Positions 35,007 through 44,518 of a DNA stretch of 64,000 bases are shown one piece after another. The notes below the pieces were generated by a model, which saw only the letters and a list, made by a program, of their open reading frames with translations, was not told the origin of the DNA and did not search any database. Each line of letters opens with the position of its first letter. Position 1 is the first letter of the stretch. The DNA comes from Agreia sp. Leaf283. GTDB lineage: Bacteria; Actinomycetota; Actinomycetes; Actinomycetales; Microbacteriaceae. Where the stretch lies: the NCBI RefSeq assembly GCF_001422485.1, contig NZ_LMNF01000002.1, positions 321,949 through 385,948 on the forward strand. The letters run 5' to 3'. The position numbers were made by a program, and so were the translations under genes.

Positions 35007-36014
35007 ATGAAGCACGCCCCTCTCAAGCAGAACCGCGGCAGCGAGTTCACGCGCATCCACAGCGTGGGTGCGGCCCGCGGCGAGAACGTCGTGCCCAACG
35101 ACGACCTCGTCGGTCCGATCGACTCGTCCGACGAGTGGATCAGGCAGCGCACCGGAATCATCGAGCGCCGCCGAGCGGGCAAAGACGTGCTGGCCGTCGA
35201 CCTCGCGACGACCGCAGCCCTCGAGGCCATCGAGCGCGCCGGAATCGACCCCCAGCAGATCGGTGCCGTCATCGTCGCCACGATCAGCAACCCGGTGGTC
35301 ACCCCGTCGATCTCGTCGCTCCTCGCGGAGCGCGTCGGAGCCAATCCTGCTGCCGCCTACGACATCGAGGCGGCGTGCGCCGGATACACGTACGGCATCG
35401 CCCAGGCCGACTCGCTCATCCGGGCAGGGCTTGCCGAGTACGTGCTCGTGGTGGGAGCGGAGAAGCTCTCGGAGTTCATCGATCCGGCCGACCGGTCGAT
35501 CTCGTTCCTCCTCGGCGACGGCGCCGGCGCGGCCATCGTGGGACCGAGCGACTTCGCTGGCATCTCCCCCAGCATCTGGGGCTCCGACGGCTCGAAGTGG
35601 GACACGATCTACATGACGGGAACCCACGCGCAGTTCCGCGACGGCGAGATCGACGTGTGGCCGACCATGCGCCAGGAGGGCGCCACGGTCTTCCGCTGGG
35701 CCGTCTGGGAGATGGCGAAGGTCGCTCAGCGCGCTTTGGATGCCGCGGGCATCACGAGCGCAGACCTCGCGGCGTTCATTCCCCACCAGGCGAACATGCG
35801 CATCGTCGACGAGTTCGCGAAGCAGCTCAAGCTTCCCGAATCCGTCGCCATCGCACGGGACATCGCCACCACCGGCAACACCTCGGCGGCGTCCATTCCG
35901 TTGGCAACCCACCGACTGCTCGAGGAGAACCCCGAGCTTTCTGGCGGACTCGCCCTGCAGATCGGCTTCGGCGCCGGCCTGGTGTTCGGTGCTCAGGTCG
36001 TCGTACTGCCCTAG
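35007..36014 (+). CDS. fabH: Beta-ketoacyl-ACP synthase III
   Basis: A 335-residue condensing enzyme that starts fatty-acid chains by joining an acyl-CoA primer to malonyl-ACP. The catalytic triad is visible: Cys124 in EAACAGYTYG, His in FIPHQANMRI (about 260) and Asn in ATTGNTSAASIP (about 290). Primer preference cannot be read from sequence; relatives in this group make mainly anteiso and iso branched lipids and so use branched primers. It has a short 10-residue N-terminal extension relative to E. coli FabH. It follows fabD after 34 bp. Confidence 0.96.
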   Translation: MKHAPLKQNRGSEFTRIHSVGAARGENVVPNDDLVGPIDSSDEWIRQRTGIIERRRAGKDVLAVDLATTAALEAIERAGIDPQQIGAVIVATISNPVVTPSISSLLAERVGANPAAAYDIEAACAGYTYGIAQADSLIRAGLAEYVLVVGAEKLSEFIDPADRSISFLLGDGAGAAIVGPSDFAGISPSIWGSDGSKWDTIYMTGTHAQFRDGEIDVWPTMRQEGATVFRWAVWEMAKVAQRALDAAGITSADLAAFIPHQANMRIVDEFAKQLKLPESVAIARDIATTGNTSAASIPLATHRLLEENPELSGGLALQIGFGAGLVFGAQVVVLP

Positions 36015-36100
36015 TAACCAAAGCGCGTTGCTTCGTCAAGAACGCGTACGGCCTGACCTAAACTAAGTGACGGTCAATTCAACCCTCAAGGAGAAACACA

Positions 36101-36349
36101 ATGGCATTGTCCACCGAAGAAGTGCTGGCCGGCCTGGCCGAACTCATCAACGACGAGACCGGTATCGCCACCGACACCGTCGAGATGGACAAGTCGTTCA
36201 CCGACGACCTGGACATCGACTCGATCTCCATGATGACGATCGTCGTCAACGCTGAAGAGAAGTTCGACGTGAAGATCCCCGACGAAGAGGTCAAGAACCT
36301 CAAGACCGTCGGCGACGCTGTCACATTCATCGTCGCAGCACAGGACTAA
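36101..36349 (+). CDS. acpP: Acyl carrier protein
   Basis: An 82-residue acidic carrier protein. The phosphopantetheine site is Ser41 in DDLDIDSISMM, a small departure from the usual DSLS. The four-helix pattern and the pI are normal. AAGGAG precedes the ATG. It lies 86 bp after fabH; the TAAACT/TAAGTG stretch in that gap could be an extra promoter, in keeping with the high demand for ACP. Confidence 0.97.
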   Translation: MALSTEEVLAGLAELINDETGIATDTVEMDKSFTDDLDIDSISMMTIVVNAEEKFDVKIPDEEVKNLKTVGDAVTFIVAAQD

Positions 36350-36454
36350 TACTCCACCGCTGCAGCGCAGACGGCAGGCCCGGGCATCTGGCCCGGGCCC
36401 GTCGTCCACGCACCTGACCTGCCCACGATTGACCACGTGCAAGAGAGTTTTTCC

Positions 36455-37693
36455 ATGAGTTCCAAACGAATCGTCGTCACCGGAATCGGCGCGACGTCCC
36501 CCCTCGGCGGCACAGCCCGCGAAACGTGGGACGCGCTTCTTGCCGGAGTCTCGGGCGCCACCACCCTCGAGCAGGAGTGGGTCGCCAAATGGGAGATCCC
36601 CATCACGTTCGCCGCTCAGGCGAAGGTGCCGTCGAGCGAGGTGCTCGAGCGCATCGAGACCAAGCGTCTCGACCCCTCGAGCCAGTTCGCACTCACGGCC
36701 GCCCGCGAGGCATGGGCCGATGCGGGCTCCCCCGAGGTCGTGCCAGAACGCTTCGGCGTCGACTGGGCCACCGGTATCGGCGGCGTCTGGACACTCCTCG
36801 ACGCGTGGGACACCCTGCGCGAACGTGGTCCTCGCCGTGTGCTCCCCATGACGGTGCCCATGCTCATGCCCAACGGACCGGCTGCGGCCATCGAGATGAG
36901 CCTGGGTGCTCGTGCCGGCGCCCGCACGGTCGTCTCGGCCTGCGCATCCAGCACCGAGTCGATCGCCAACGCCTACGACCACCTGCAGGCCGGCTATGCC
37001 GACATCATCATCGCGGGCGGATCCGAAGCTGCCATCCACCCGCTTCCCATCGCATCCTTCGCGGCCATGCAGGCGCTGTCGAAGCGCAATGACGACCCTG
37101 CCACGGCCTCGCGTCCCTACGACGTGACCCGCGACGGGTTCGTTCTCGGCGAGGGCGGGGCAGCGATCGTCCTCGAGACCGAGGAGCACGCGCTCGCCCG
37201 TGGTGCGCGCATCTACGCCGAGGTCGTGGGCGGTGCCGTCACCAGCGACGCGTACCACATCACCGCTCCCGACCCCGAAGGGTCAGCGGCGGCCCGCGCG
37301 ATGATCGCCGCCGTCGAGAACTTCGGCTACTCCCTCTCCGACGTCGCGCACATCAACGCCCACGCCACCTCCACCCCGGTGGGCGACATCGCGGAGTACA
37401 AGGCTCTGCGCCACGTCTTCGGAGATTCACTCGCGGGCATCCCCGTATCGGCGACGAAGGCGTCCACCGGGCATCTGCTCGGCGGTGCAGGCGGCATCGA
37501 GGCGATCTTCACCATCCTCGCGCTGCACGAGCGCACGGCCCCGCCCACGATCAACCTCACCGAGCAGGACCCGGAGATCGAGATGGACGTCGTGACCGCC
37601 CCGCGCACCCTGCCCGACGGCGATCTCGTGGCGATCAGCAACTCGTTCGGCTTCGGTGGTCACAACGCCGTCGTCGCGTTCAAGACCGCCTGA
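36455..37693 (+). CDS. fabF: Beta-ketoacyl-ACP synthase II
   Basis: A 412-residue elongating condensing enzyme. It opens with KRIVVTGIGATSPLG; the active-site Cys163 is in VVSACASSTESIANA, and the two His are in NAHATSTPVGD and TKASTGHLLGGAGG. The ATG at 36455 has AAGAGAG 7 nt upstream and gives the normal N-terminus; a GTG six codons earlier is also in frame. It is the last gene of the fab operon and is followed by a large terminator. Confidence 0.96.
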   Translation: MSSKRIVVTGIGATSPLGGTARETWDALLAGVSGATTLEQEWVAKWEIPITFAAQAKVPSSEVLERIETKRLDPSSQFALTAAREAWADAGSPEVVPERFGVDWATGIGGVWTLLDAWDTLRERGPRRVLPMTVPMLMPNGPAAAIEMSLGARAGARTVVSACASSTESIANAYDHLQAGYADIIIAGGSEAAIHPLPIASFAAMQALSKRNDDPATASRPYDVTRDGFVLGEGGAAIVLETEEHALARGARIYAEVVGGAVTSDAYHITAPDPEGSAAARAMIAAVENFGYSLSDVAHINAHATSTPVGDIAEYKALRHVFGDSLAGIPVSATKASTGHLLGGAGGIEAIFTILALHERTAPPTINLTEQDPEIEMDVVTAPRTLPDGDLVAISNSFGFGGHNAVVAFKTA

Positions 37694-37718
37694 GCCGCGT
37701 CACGGCAACACGGTTGTC

Positions 37719-37772
37719 GTTCGGTCCTCTCCCCCCGGTCGACGTGAGTCGATTGGAGGGAGGGGACCGAAC
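37719..37772. terminator. Bidirectional terminator between fabF and the DUF3145 gene
   Basis: GTTCGGTCC at the left pairs with GGACCGAAC at the right, with further pyrimidine/purine pairing and an inner GTCGAC/GTCGAT stem. It fills the gap between two convergent stops. Confidence 0.75.
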
Positions 37773-37775
37773 TGG

Positions 37776-38279
37776 TTAACCGACGGAGTGAAGCCACACC
37801 ACGGGCGAGAAATCGCTCTCGTGGCGGAAGGGCTCCAGCTCGTCGTCCCATGCCTGTCCTAAGGCCAGGCGGAGCTCGCGGTGCAGTTCGAGGGCGTCAG
37901 TGCCGGCAGCCTCCATGGCCGCGCGAACGCGATCCTCGGGAATGACGGTGTTTCCCGCGCTGTCGGTCTGCGCGTAGAAGATTCCGAGGTCGGGTGTGTG
38001 CACCCAGCGTCCGCCGTCGGATCCGGCGGCGGGGTCCTCGGTGACCTCGTAGCGCAGGTGCTCCCAGCCGCGGAGTGCCGAGGAGATGGCCGCGCCGGTG
38101 CCGGCCGGGCCCTCCCAGTAGAACTCGGTTCGCTGGGATCCACGGAGCACGGGCTGTTCGCGCCAGCTGAAGTTGACGGCACGACCAATGGCGCGACCTG
38201 CGGCCCACTCGACGTGGGGGCAGAGCGCGCGGGGGGCGGAATGAACGAAGATCATTCCGTGTGCGACGGGTGCCACCAT
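37776..38279 (-). CDS. DUF3145 family protein
   Basis: A 167-residue protein of a family restricted to actinobacteria. Recognisable blocks are GMIFVHSAPRALCPHVEWAAG, TEFYWEGPAGTGAAISSALRGW, FEVTEDP-like LRYEVTEDP, and the C-terminal LALGQAWDDELEPFRH. It is soluble and of unknown function, and is very often placed next to the fab operon, as here. I chose the ATG at 38279 because GGAGA lies 7 nt upstream; an ATG four codons earlier is possible. Confidence 0.9.
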   Translation of the reverse strand: MVAPVAHGMIFVHSAPRALCPHVEWAAGRAIGRAVNFSWREQPVLRGSQRTEFYWEGPAGTGAAISSALRGWEHLRYEVTEDPAAGSDGGRWVHTPDLGIFYAQTDSAGNTVIPEDRVRAAMEAAGTDALELHRELRLALGQAWDDELEPFRHESDFSPVVWLHSVG

Positions 38280-38484
38280 TGTTGTCTCCATTTCGTGAGG
38301 TACGTCTTCCCCAACGACCTGTGAAATGGAACTGCGGCGGCACTGATGTGAAGTTGTTCTTGCATTATGCACGATAGGGCTGCGTACTGCCAGATGAATT
38401 GCCGCAGTGCCACCGGCGAGCCGCGCATGTTCCCTTATCCGCGAGGGGCATACTGAGTAGACAATTACTTCGATGGAGTGCGAC

Positions 38485-39036
38485 ATGTCGGTGAGGTCGG
38501 GAATCCTGGCTGTGCTGAGCCTCGGACCGGCCTACGGCTCCCAGGTGCACGGCGAGGTCGAGACGCGCATGCACCGCGTCGGGTCGATCAACGTCGGGCA
38601 GATCTACTCGACCCTCGACAGGCTGCAATCACAGGGGTTCGTGATCAGCAAAGGCATGACGGGCGACGGACTGCCGCTCTACGCGCTCACCGCGCGCGGC
38701 CGCGAGGAGGTTGAGGCATGGCTGACCACGGCGGATGCCGGCTCCAGCTGGTCTGACTTCGTCGGCCACGTGCTTCTGGTCGCCTCGCTTCCCGGCGCGC
38801 CCGTCGACGATCTGGTGCGGGCGTATCGCGCCGCATTCGGCGAGGAGGCTGTGCCGACGGCCGACAGCTCTGACGAGCCGCTCGCCGCGCTCGGCGATCA
38901 GGCGACCCGGGTGCTCTCGAGTTCCGCTCTGGCGTGGCTCGACGACGTGCAGAGGGTTCTGTCGACGTCGGATCACGCACGTCCGCTGGGCAGCATGCGT
39001 CCCCGGCGTGGTCGCCGTCCACGACAGAGCAGCTAG
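38485..39036 (+). CDS. PadR-family transcriptional regulator
   Basis: A 183-residue winged-helix regulator. The DNA-binding domain is residues 1-75 (ILAVLSLGPAYGSQVHGEVETR, then INVGQIYSTLDRLQSQGFV and the wing LPLYALTARGREEVEAWL). A helical C-terminal dimerisation domain follows and the tail is basic (RPRRGRRPRQSS). PadR proteins are usually repressors of a neighbouring transporter or stress gene; the target here is unclear. The ATG at 38485 has GGAG 7 nt upstream. The stop overlaps that of the transglutaminase gene by 3 bp (convergent). A TGCAT-T-ATGCA palindrome lies at 38361-38371 in its upstream region. Confidence 0.9.
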   Translation: MSVRSGILAVLSLGPAYGSQVHGEVETRMHRVGSINVGQIYSTLDRLQSQGFVISKGMTGDGLPLYALTARGREEVEAWLTTADAGSSWSDFVGHVLLVASLPGAPVDDLVRAYRAAFGEEAVPTADSSDEPLAALGDQATRVLSSSALAWLDDVQRVLSTSDHARPLGSMRPRRGRRPRQSS

Positions 39037-41321
39037 TCCCTCTTCTCGGAGCGCACCAAGAGCGAGGCAGGCAGCAGTCTCGCCCGTCGCCGCACAGACT
39101 GGTCGGCCTCGTCGGCGATCGACTTCTCGACCGAGAGGACCGCGGCCTTCACCGTCTCCCTTTCGGCGCCACCCACGGGCGCACTGTTTGCTGAAGCGAA
39201 CTGTTCGCGTTCCACGGCCCGACGCAGTGTGTCCACGTCATCGCGAGCGACACGACGGAGCCTCAGGAGGCGCCCTGCGAAGACAGCCGGCGTATCCCCG
39301 CGGGACACCTCGATTCCATAGTCTCTGGCGAAGTTCTGCAACTCCAGCCATGCTCCGGTCGCCGGCCTCTGAGAGCCGTCGATCGCGGCCAGCGAGCGGC
39401 GCCGACGCCACGACCGGATGCCTGCGGGCGCGAGCCCCAGGAGCACGACACCCGCCGCCACGGCCAGCGCGGTGAGCCATCCCCGCAGCTGGGCGAGTGA
39501 CCGGGCCTCCCCCGTCGACGTGGCCGCCGCGGGATCGGCGTCATCGCGTGCCTGCGACGTGGGCGTCACATCCGTCGTCTGAGGAGCCGCTGTCTGCGAC
39601 CCGGCACTCTGCTGGGCATACGCGGGCAGCGTGTACTCGGGAACGGAGATGCCGAGGCTCGGCGTGGGCTCGAACGGCAGCCATCCGATGCCGTCGAAGT
39701 AGAGTTCGGGCCAGGAGTGCAGCTGGTCCGTGAGGACCTCGTACTGCGGCTCGCCGTCGACGTAGCGCGTGGCCGCAGAGCTCGGGAAGTATCCGATGGC
39801 GATGCGCGAGGGGATGCCGAGGACGCGTGCCATCGTGGCCATGGTCGCGGCGAAGTGAACGCAGTATCCGCTCTTCACCTCGAGGAAGGCCGCCAGAGCC
39901 TCGGCGTTGGTTCCGTCGAACGAGCCGGCGACGGGCGTCTCGACCGAATAGTCGAATTCGCCCGAGGTGAAATACGACTGCAGGGCGACGGCGCGGTCGT
40001 AGTTGGTCGTCGCGCCCGCCGTGACCTCGCGGGCCACATCGGAGACGACCGATGGGAGCTCCGGCGGCAGCTCGAGAAGCGGATTCAAGGCGACGGGTAC
40101 GATACTGCCGGCCGCGGCCAGCTGATCAGCCGAGGGCGCCACGACAAGGCTCTCGACGCTGTAGTCGTCTCCCCGGCTGTCGTTGCGGTTCGCGGGGAGG
40201 GTGACGACACCGGTGTCGGGGTCGGCGGTCCATCCGCGCCCCGCGTTGTCCAATGACGTCGCTGGAGACGGCAGCGGCAGCCATTCGCTGCGGAGGCCCT
40301 CGATCGAGACCTCCGTGCTGACCGTGCTGCGCTCCACGTCGTCGGCGAGTCCGGGCGGGGCCGCCAGCTCCTCCACAGTGCCGCCGTTCGTCTCCTCGGG
40401 CTGCCAGGTGCCCGTCGAGAAGTCGTTCAGGTCGACCATCTTGAGGTACAGGGGGCTGTCGGCCGTCGTCACGTAGCTGAGCGACAGGATGGGGGTCGTG
40501 CGACGAAGATCTCGACCGAGCTGGATGACGGGGTCGATGCCCGCCCCGTACATCGAGGGGATGCGTCCGCTACTCCTCGAATCGGCGAAGGCCTGGGCGG
40601 TCAATCCTGGTGTCACCGCCGGAATCAGGAGGGCGCACACGATGGCCCCGGCTCCCAGGGCGAGCGCCGTGACGGGAGAACGGCCCGCGCGGGTGGCGTT
40701 CCGATGCCCCTGTGAACGATGGCCGTCGGTTCGTGCGGCGAGCCACAGCATCAGCAGGAACGACGCCACCGTCGCGACGAATCGCACGACATCGACGTCT
40801 CGTATCTGCACGGCCGAGGGAACGATGAAGAGACCGAGCGCCAGCACACCGACGAAGGCCGGAAAGCGCACGACCACGGCCGCATCGGCGAGGATGGCGA
40901 GAAGCCCGCAGGCCATGGCGATCAGCTGCACGAGAGACGCGACCGGATCCGCGGGAATGGTCTGCACCTGAATCTGTGTGCCGGCGTCGATGAAGCCCGA
41001 GAGCAGGGTGTCGACCGTCTCGGGTGTCGGAATGATGCCGAGGAACGCCGTGCCCGGAGCGAAGAACGACTCGCTGGCCACGATCCACACGGCGATAGCC
41101 GCGACGATCCCGAGTGCGGGGCGCAGGCCCGAGGCCCGCACGGCCCACGAGGCGGTCATGCACGCGACGGCCATGGCCATCGCCGCGAACCACCACGAGT
41201 CCCCCTGCACGAAGGGCCCGAGGCCCGCGAGCGGCACGCCGATCGTCACCAGCACAGCGATCGACACCATCCACGAGCCGCACCGCTGCTGCCGTCGGTC
41301 GGCGCGGCTGCGGGCCGTCAT
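39033..41321 (-). CDS. Membrane-bound transglutaminase-like protein (TgpA-type)
   Basis: A 762-residue protein with about six N-terminal membrane helices (to residue 245), a large external region with a transglutaminase-like core, one further helix (about 650-672) and a cytoplasmic tail. The catalytic triad is visible as Cys487 (KSGYCVHFA), His535 (DQLHSWPEL) and Asp543 (YFDGIGW), so it should be active as a cysteine protease or transglutaminase acting outside the membrane. It is the last gene of a moxR-DUF58-transglutaminase operon, an arrangement conserved in many bacteria; its ATG overlaps the DUF58 stop (ATGA). The substrate is unknown. Confidence 0.92.
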   Translation of the reverse strand: MTARSRADRRQQRCGSWMVSIAVLVTIGVPLAGLGPFVQGDSWWFAAMAMAVACMTASWAVRASGLRPALGIVAAIAVWIVASESFFAPGTAFLGIIPTPETVDTLLSGFIDAGTQIQVQTIPADPVASLVQLIAMACGLLAILADAAVVVRFPAFVGVLALGLFIVPSAVQIRDVDVVRFVATVASFLLMLWLAARTDGHRSQGHRNATRAGRSPVTALALGAGAIVCALLIPAVTPGLTAQAFADSRSSGRIPSMYGAGIDPVIQLGRDLRRTTPILSLSYVTTADSPLYLKMVDLNDFSTGTWQPEETNGGTVEELAAPPGLADDVERSTVSTEVSIEGLRSEWLPLPSPATSLDNAGRGWTADPDTGVVTLPANRNDSRGDDYSVESLVVAPSADQLAAAGSIVPVALNPLLELPPELPSVVSDVAREVTAGATTNYDRAVALQSYFTSGEFDYSVETPVAGSFDGTNAEALAAFLEVKSGYCVHFAATMATMARVLGIPSRIAIGYFPSSAATRYVDGEPQYEVLTDQLHSWPELYFDGIGWLPFEPTPSLGISVPEYTLPAYAQQSAGSQTAAPQTTDVTPTSQARDDADPAAATSTGEARSLAQLRGWLTALAVAAGVVLLGLAPAGIRSWRRRRSLAAIDGSQRPATGAWLELQNFARDYGIEVSRGDTPAVFAGRLLRLRRVARDDVDTLRRAVEREQFASANSAPVGGAERETVKAAVLSVEKSIADEADQSVRRRARLLPASLLVRSEKRD

Positions 41322-42640
41322 CGGAGGACTCCCGCCGGATCGGACTCCCACGCGGACGACGGGGCCTCGTCTGGGGAGACCAACCGGACGACCCAGCCGG
41401 CCTGCACCAGATCGTCTCGGAGGCGCTCCGCCCACGCCGGCACGGTGCTCCGCGTCGCCGCGTCGTGCACAACGAAGGCGAGGGCCGACGACGCCGTGGC
41501 CGCCGACCGCCGCAGGGCGTCGACGGACTCCGCGTCGATGTCGCCCAACACGGCGAAAAGCGGGGCCAATTCGCCCGACACGCGTCCGGCATCCGCCACG
41601 ATGTCACGAACGGCGAGCGGCGGATGCCCGGCGTCGAGCCGGGCGCGCGCGCCACGGAGCAGCAGTTCGGCGGCGGCGCCGGCCGCGTACTCTGCTGTGC
41701 GTGGCGCCGTCGTCTCCGGCGACTCCACGAGCACGGTGCGGTATCCCTCGTGCTGCAGGTGCAGGCCTATCGAGACGGCCATGGAGACCGCCCATTCGAA
41801 TGCCTCGGAGTGGGAATCTGCGACTCGCCGACCGGCGGTGTTCGAGAAGCTCTCGAGGCGGGTGTCGAGCACGATGACGGCCTCGTGGTCGGTGTGCTGG
41901 TCGTCCTGTCTCACCATGAGCTCCGAATGCCGGGCGGTCGCGGGCCAGTGCACCCTCCGGATGCTGTCGCCCGTCTGGTACTTGCGCGCGATCACGTCCT
42001 GCTCGCCGCTGGCGGCCGGTCGTCGGGACTGCATGGCCTGACCGTCGCCGCTCGGAAGCCGGAACGACCCGCGGGTGAGCGTCTCGACGTCGGGCGTGAC
42101 CGTGAGAGTGTCGGTTCCGCCCACGCTGAGACGGCGGGCAGCCAGACCGAACGGGTCGCCGAACCGGATCCAGAGCGGACCGATGGAGTGCTGCCCCCGA
42201 CGTGGGGACTCGATGAGGTAGCGCACGGTGGTCACCCGTGGCTTGTCGGTCTCCAGCGACCGGAACGCCGGCAGAGCGGGAAGCGGGGCGAGGGCACTGC
42301 GGTGAACGGGAGAGGCGGCGTCGTCGCACCAGTTCGCCGCGGGTGTCGGGGCCATGCCCCAGTTCTGGATGGCCAGGCTGACCTCGCAGTCCGTGCCCGC
42401 ACTGGCGGTCTCGGGATCGAATCGGCGCACGACGGTGAGCTTCGGATGTCTGACGGACACGAGGACCAGCGAGAGCAGTGGGAGCGCGAGGGCGGCGGAG
42501 GCGGCGAACGCGATCTCGCGCTGCCCGAGGATGGGCGCGACGATATAGAGGGCTATGGACGCCGCCAGGAATCCATACCCGCGAACGGTGAGCGACGGCC
42601 ACCGCTCGATGCGCTGACGGAGCTTCGTGCGAGCGGCCAT
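41318..42640 (-). CDS. DUF58 domain-containing membrane protein
   Basis: A 440-residue protein with two N-terminal membrane helices (about residues 20-60), then a beta-rich segment and the DUF58 signature (GSFRLPSGDG, QDVIARKYQTGDSIRRVHWPATARHSELMVRQ), which is related to von Willebrand A domains. It ends in a Rossmann-like part. DUF58 proteins work with MoxR ATPases in envelope or metal-insertion processes, with no defined activity. It starts 3 bp after the moxR stop and overlaps the transglutaminase gene by 4 bp. Confidence 0.92.
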   Translation of the reverse strand: MAARTKLRQRIERWPSLTVRGYGFLAASIALYIVAPILGQREIAFAASAALALPLLSLVLVSVRHPKLTVVRRFDPETASAGTDCEVSLAIQNWGMAPTPAANWCDDAASPVHRSALAPLPALPAFRSLETDKPRVTTVRYLIESPRRGQHSIGPLWIRFGDPFGLAARRLSVGGTDTLTVTPDVETLTRGSFRLPSGDGQAMQSRRPAASGEQDVIARKYQTGDSIRRVHWPATARHSELMVRQDDQHTDHEAVIVLDTRLESFSNTAGRRVADSHSEAFEWAVSMAVSIGLHLQHEGYRTVLVESPETTAPRTAEYAAGAAAELLLRGARARLDAGHPPLAVRDIVADAGRVSGELAPLFAVLGDIDAESVDALRRSAATASSALAFVVHDAATRSTVPAWAERLRDDLVQAGWVVRLVSPDEAPSSAWESDPAGVLR

Positions 42641-42643
42641 AGC

Positions 42644-43705
42644 TTAGAGCGACCGGGCGGCGACGAGAGGCACGGGTGTCGCCTGAACGATCCTCATGAG
42701 GGTCTCCTCGATGGCGCTCACTCCGTTGCGGTGGTCGCTCACCGATCTGCGGGTGGGAACGATGCGGTGACCGAGCACCGGCACCACCAGGGCGTCGATG
42801 TCGTCGGGCAGAACGAAGTCGCGACCATCGAGGGCTGCCGCGACCTTGGCCGCACGAACGAGGTGCAGGGTGGCGCGCGGGCTGACGCCGAGTCGCACCT
42901 CGGGATCGCGTCGCGTGGCCTGGGCGATGTTCACCACATACTGCTCGACCGCTCTCGACACGAAGACCTCACGAGCGCTGCGGATCATGGACTGGAGCTC
43001 GTCGCGGCCGACGACGGCCTGGATGTCGTCGAGCGGACTCTGCAGTTCGCGGTTGTGCAGCATGGCCAGCTCGGCTTCGGCGTCGGGATATCCCATCGAT
43101 ACCCTCGCCATGAACCGGTCGCGCTGCGCCTCGGGCAGCGCGAAGGTCCCCTCCATCTCGATGGGGTTCTGGGTGGCGACCACACTGAACGGGGTGTCGA
43201 GCTGATGGGTGACGCCGTCGACCGACACCTGTCGCTCCTCCATGCACTCGAGCAGGGCGGACTGGGTCTTCGGCGATGCCCTGTTGATCTCGTCGGCGAT
43301 CACGATGTTCGCGAACACGGCGCCCGGCTTGAACTCGAACCTGTTCTCCTGCTGGTTGAAGATCGAGACGCCGGTCACGTCGGAGGGCAGCAGGTCGGGC
43401 GTGAACTGGATTCGGCTCACCGACGCGCTCACGGAGCGGGCAAGGGCCTTCGCCAGGGTCGTCTTGCCGACGCCGGGAACGTCTTCGACGAGCAGATGGC
43501 CCTCAGCGAGAAGAACGATGAGCGACAGCGTCGCGACTTCGGTCTTGCCGTTGATGACTGCTTCGAGGTTCGACATGATCGAGCCGGACAGGCGGGCGAA
43601 CTCGTCGAGGTCGATGTCGGGCGTGGCGGCGCGGGCACTGGACTGGGCGGTCGTATCGGGCAACAGGAAACTCCCTCGTTTCGCTCGATTGTAACCGCGA
43701 AACAT
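42644..43705 (-). CDS. MoxR-family AAA+ ATPase
   Basis: A 353-residue AAA+ chaperone-like ATPase. Walker A is GVGKTT (residues 78-83), Walker B is IVIADEINRA, sensor 1 is ATQNP, and the arginine-finger region is PEAQRDRFM. MoxR proteins assemble or activate protein complexes, often together with DUF58 and von Willebrand A proteins as here. The ATG at 43705 has GAGGA about 6 nt upstream; a TTG at 43663 with GGGAG is a credible alternative that would remove 14 residues. It heads the moxR-DUF58-transglutaminase operon. Confidence 0.94.
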   Translation of the reverse strand: MFRGYNRAKRGSFLLPDTTAQSSARAATPDIDLDEFARLSGSIMSNLEAVINGKTEVATLSLIVLLAEGHLLVEDVPGVGKTTLAKALARSVSASVSRIQFTPDLLPSDVTGVSIFNQQENRFEFKPGAVFANIVIADEINRASPKTQSALLECMEERQVSVDGVTHQLDTPFSVVATQNPIEMEGTFALPEAQRDRFMARVSMGYPDAEAELAMLHNRELQSPLDDIQAVVGRDELQSMIRSAREVFVSRAVEQYVVNIAQATRRDPEVRLGVSPRATLHLVRAAKVAAALDGRDFVLPDDIDALVVPVLGHRIVPTRRSVSDHRNGVSAIEETLMRIVQATPVPLVAARSL

Positions 43706-43740
43706 GGGTGTTCCTCATGTGGGCCAGGAGACCCCGAGTG

Positions 43741-44265
43741 TCAGGACCGGTGCGCCGGATGCCCCGTCGTGAGGTACTTCGCGCCCTCGGCCGGGTCGGT
43801 CAGCCACTCTGTGAACAACATCACCATGTCGTCGCGGATCTGCACCTCGCCCAGGTCGGGATGATCGATGAGCGCCGTCGTGACGAGTCCCTCTTCTACA
43901 GGGAGGTAGCTCGCGGCGCCGCGGCGGTACGCCGCCTGTGCCGCCTGCAGATGAACAGTGAACGACGGCCCGTAGTCCTCTCCGTCTTGAAAGACTCCCT
44001 GAGCCCAGGCCACGAGGTCGAAGTCGGTCTTCGCGTCCCAGGGGCAGTTGCGCAGCGTCTTGTCGCTCTCGGAGAAGTAGCGGTACTTGAGTTCGCCGTC
44101 GATGACCCAGTAGTTCGCGTTGGCGATGCCGATACCGATGGTCAGGCTGGGAGTCTCGGGGTCGAGCAGTCGATAGGTGCTGATGTACGTGACCGACTTG
44201 GGCATCGGAAACTGAAGCGCCCGCGGAATAGGCGCAGGGATGCGGATCTCGAACGAGCTGAACAC
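43741..44265 (-). CDS. Hypothetical protein
   Basis: A 174-residue soluble protein of no family I recognise. It has an aromatic-rich centre (ANANYWVIDGELKYRYFS, NCPWDAKTDFDLVAW) and an acidic C-terminal half with the phrase LPVEEGLVTTALIDHPDLGEVQIRDD. I chose the GTG at 44265 because an excellent GGGGAGGAG site lies 4 nt upstream; reading further upstream adds 53 basic residues typical of non-coding GC-rich frames. It is in the same direction as the moxR operon and ends 35 bp before it, so it may be its first gene. Confidence 0.75.
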   Translation of the reverse strand: MFSSFEIRIPAPIPRALQFPMPKSVTYISTYRLLDPETPSLTIGIGIANANYWVIDGELKYRYFSESDKTLRNCPWDAKTDFDLVAWAQGVFQDGEDYGPSFTVHLQAAQAAYRRGAASYLPVEEGLVTTALIDHPDLGEVQIRDDMVMLFTEWLTDPAEGAKYLTTGHPAHRS

Positions 44266-44518
44266 GAGACTCCTCCCCGGCACATGATTAGCCTTGACTC
44301 TAACCGTTGCACTGTGCGCGATGAAACATGAGCGGCGCGCCGTGCCTGTCTGAATCATCCGTTTTGCAGCCGTGCCGAAACCGAACAGGTGAACGCCGCG
44401 TCGACCGCGCCCTCCCCTCGACACGCCATCCGGCCTTTTCTGGCATGGTGGAGCCTGAATGGCCGCGCGTCCGTCGCGGCATCCGAGACCGTCCCTTCAG
44501 GGATCCAGAGAGGTACTC

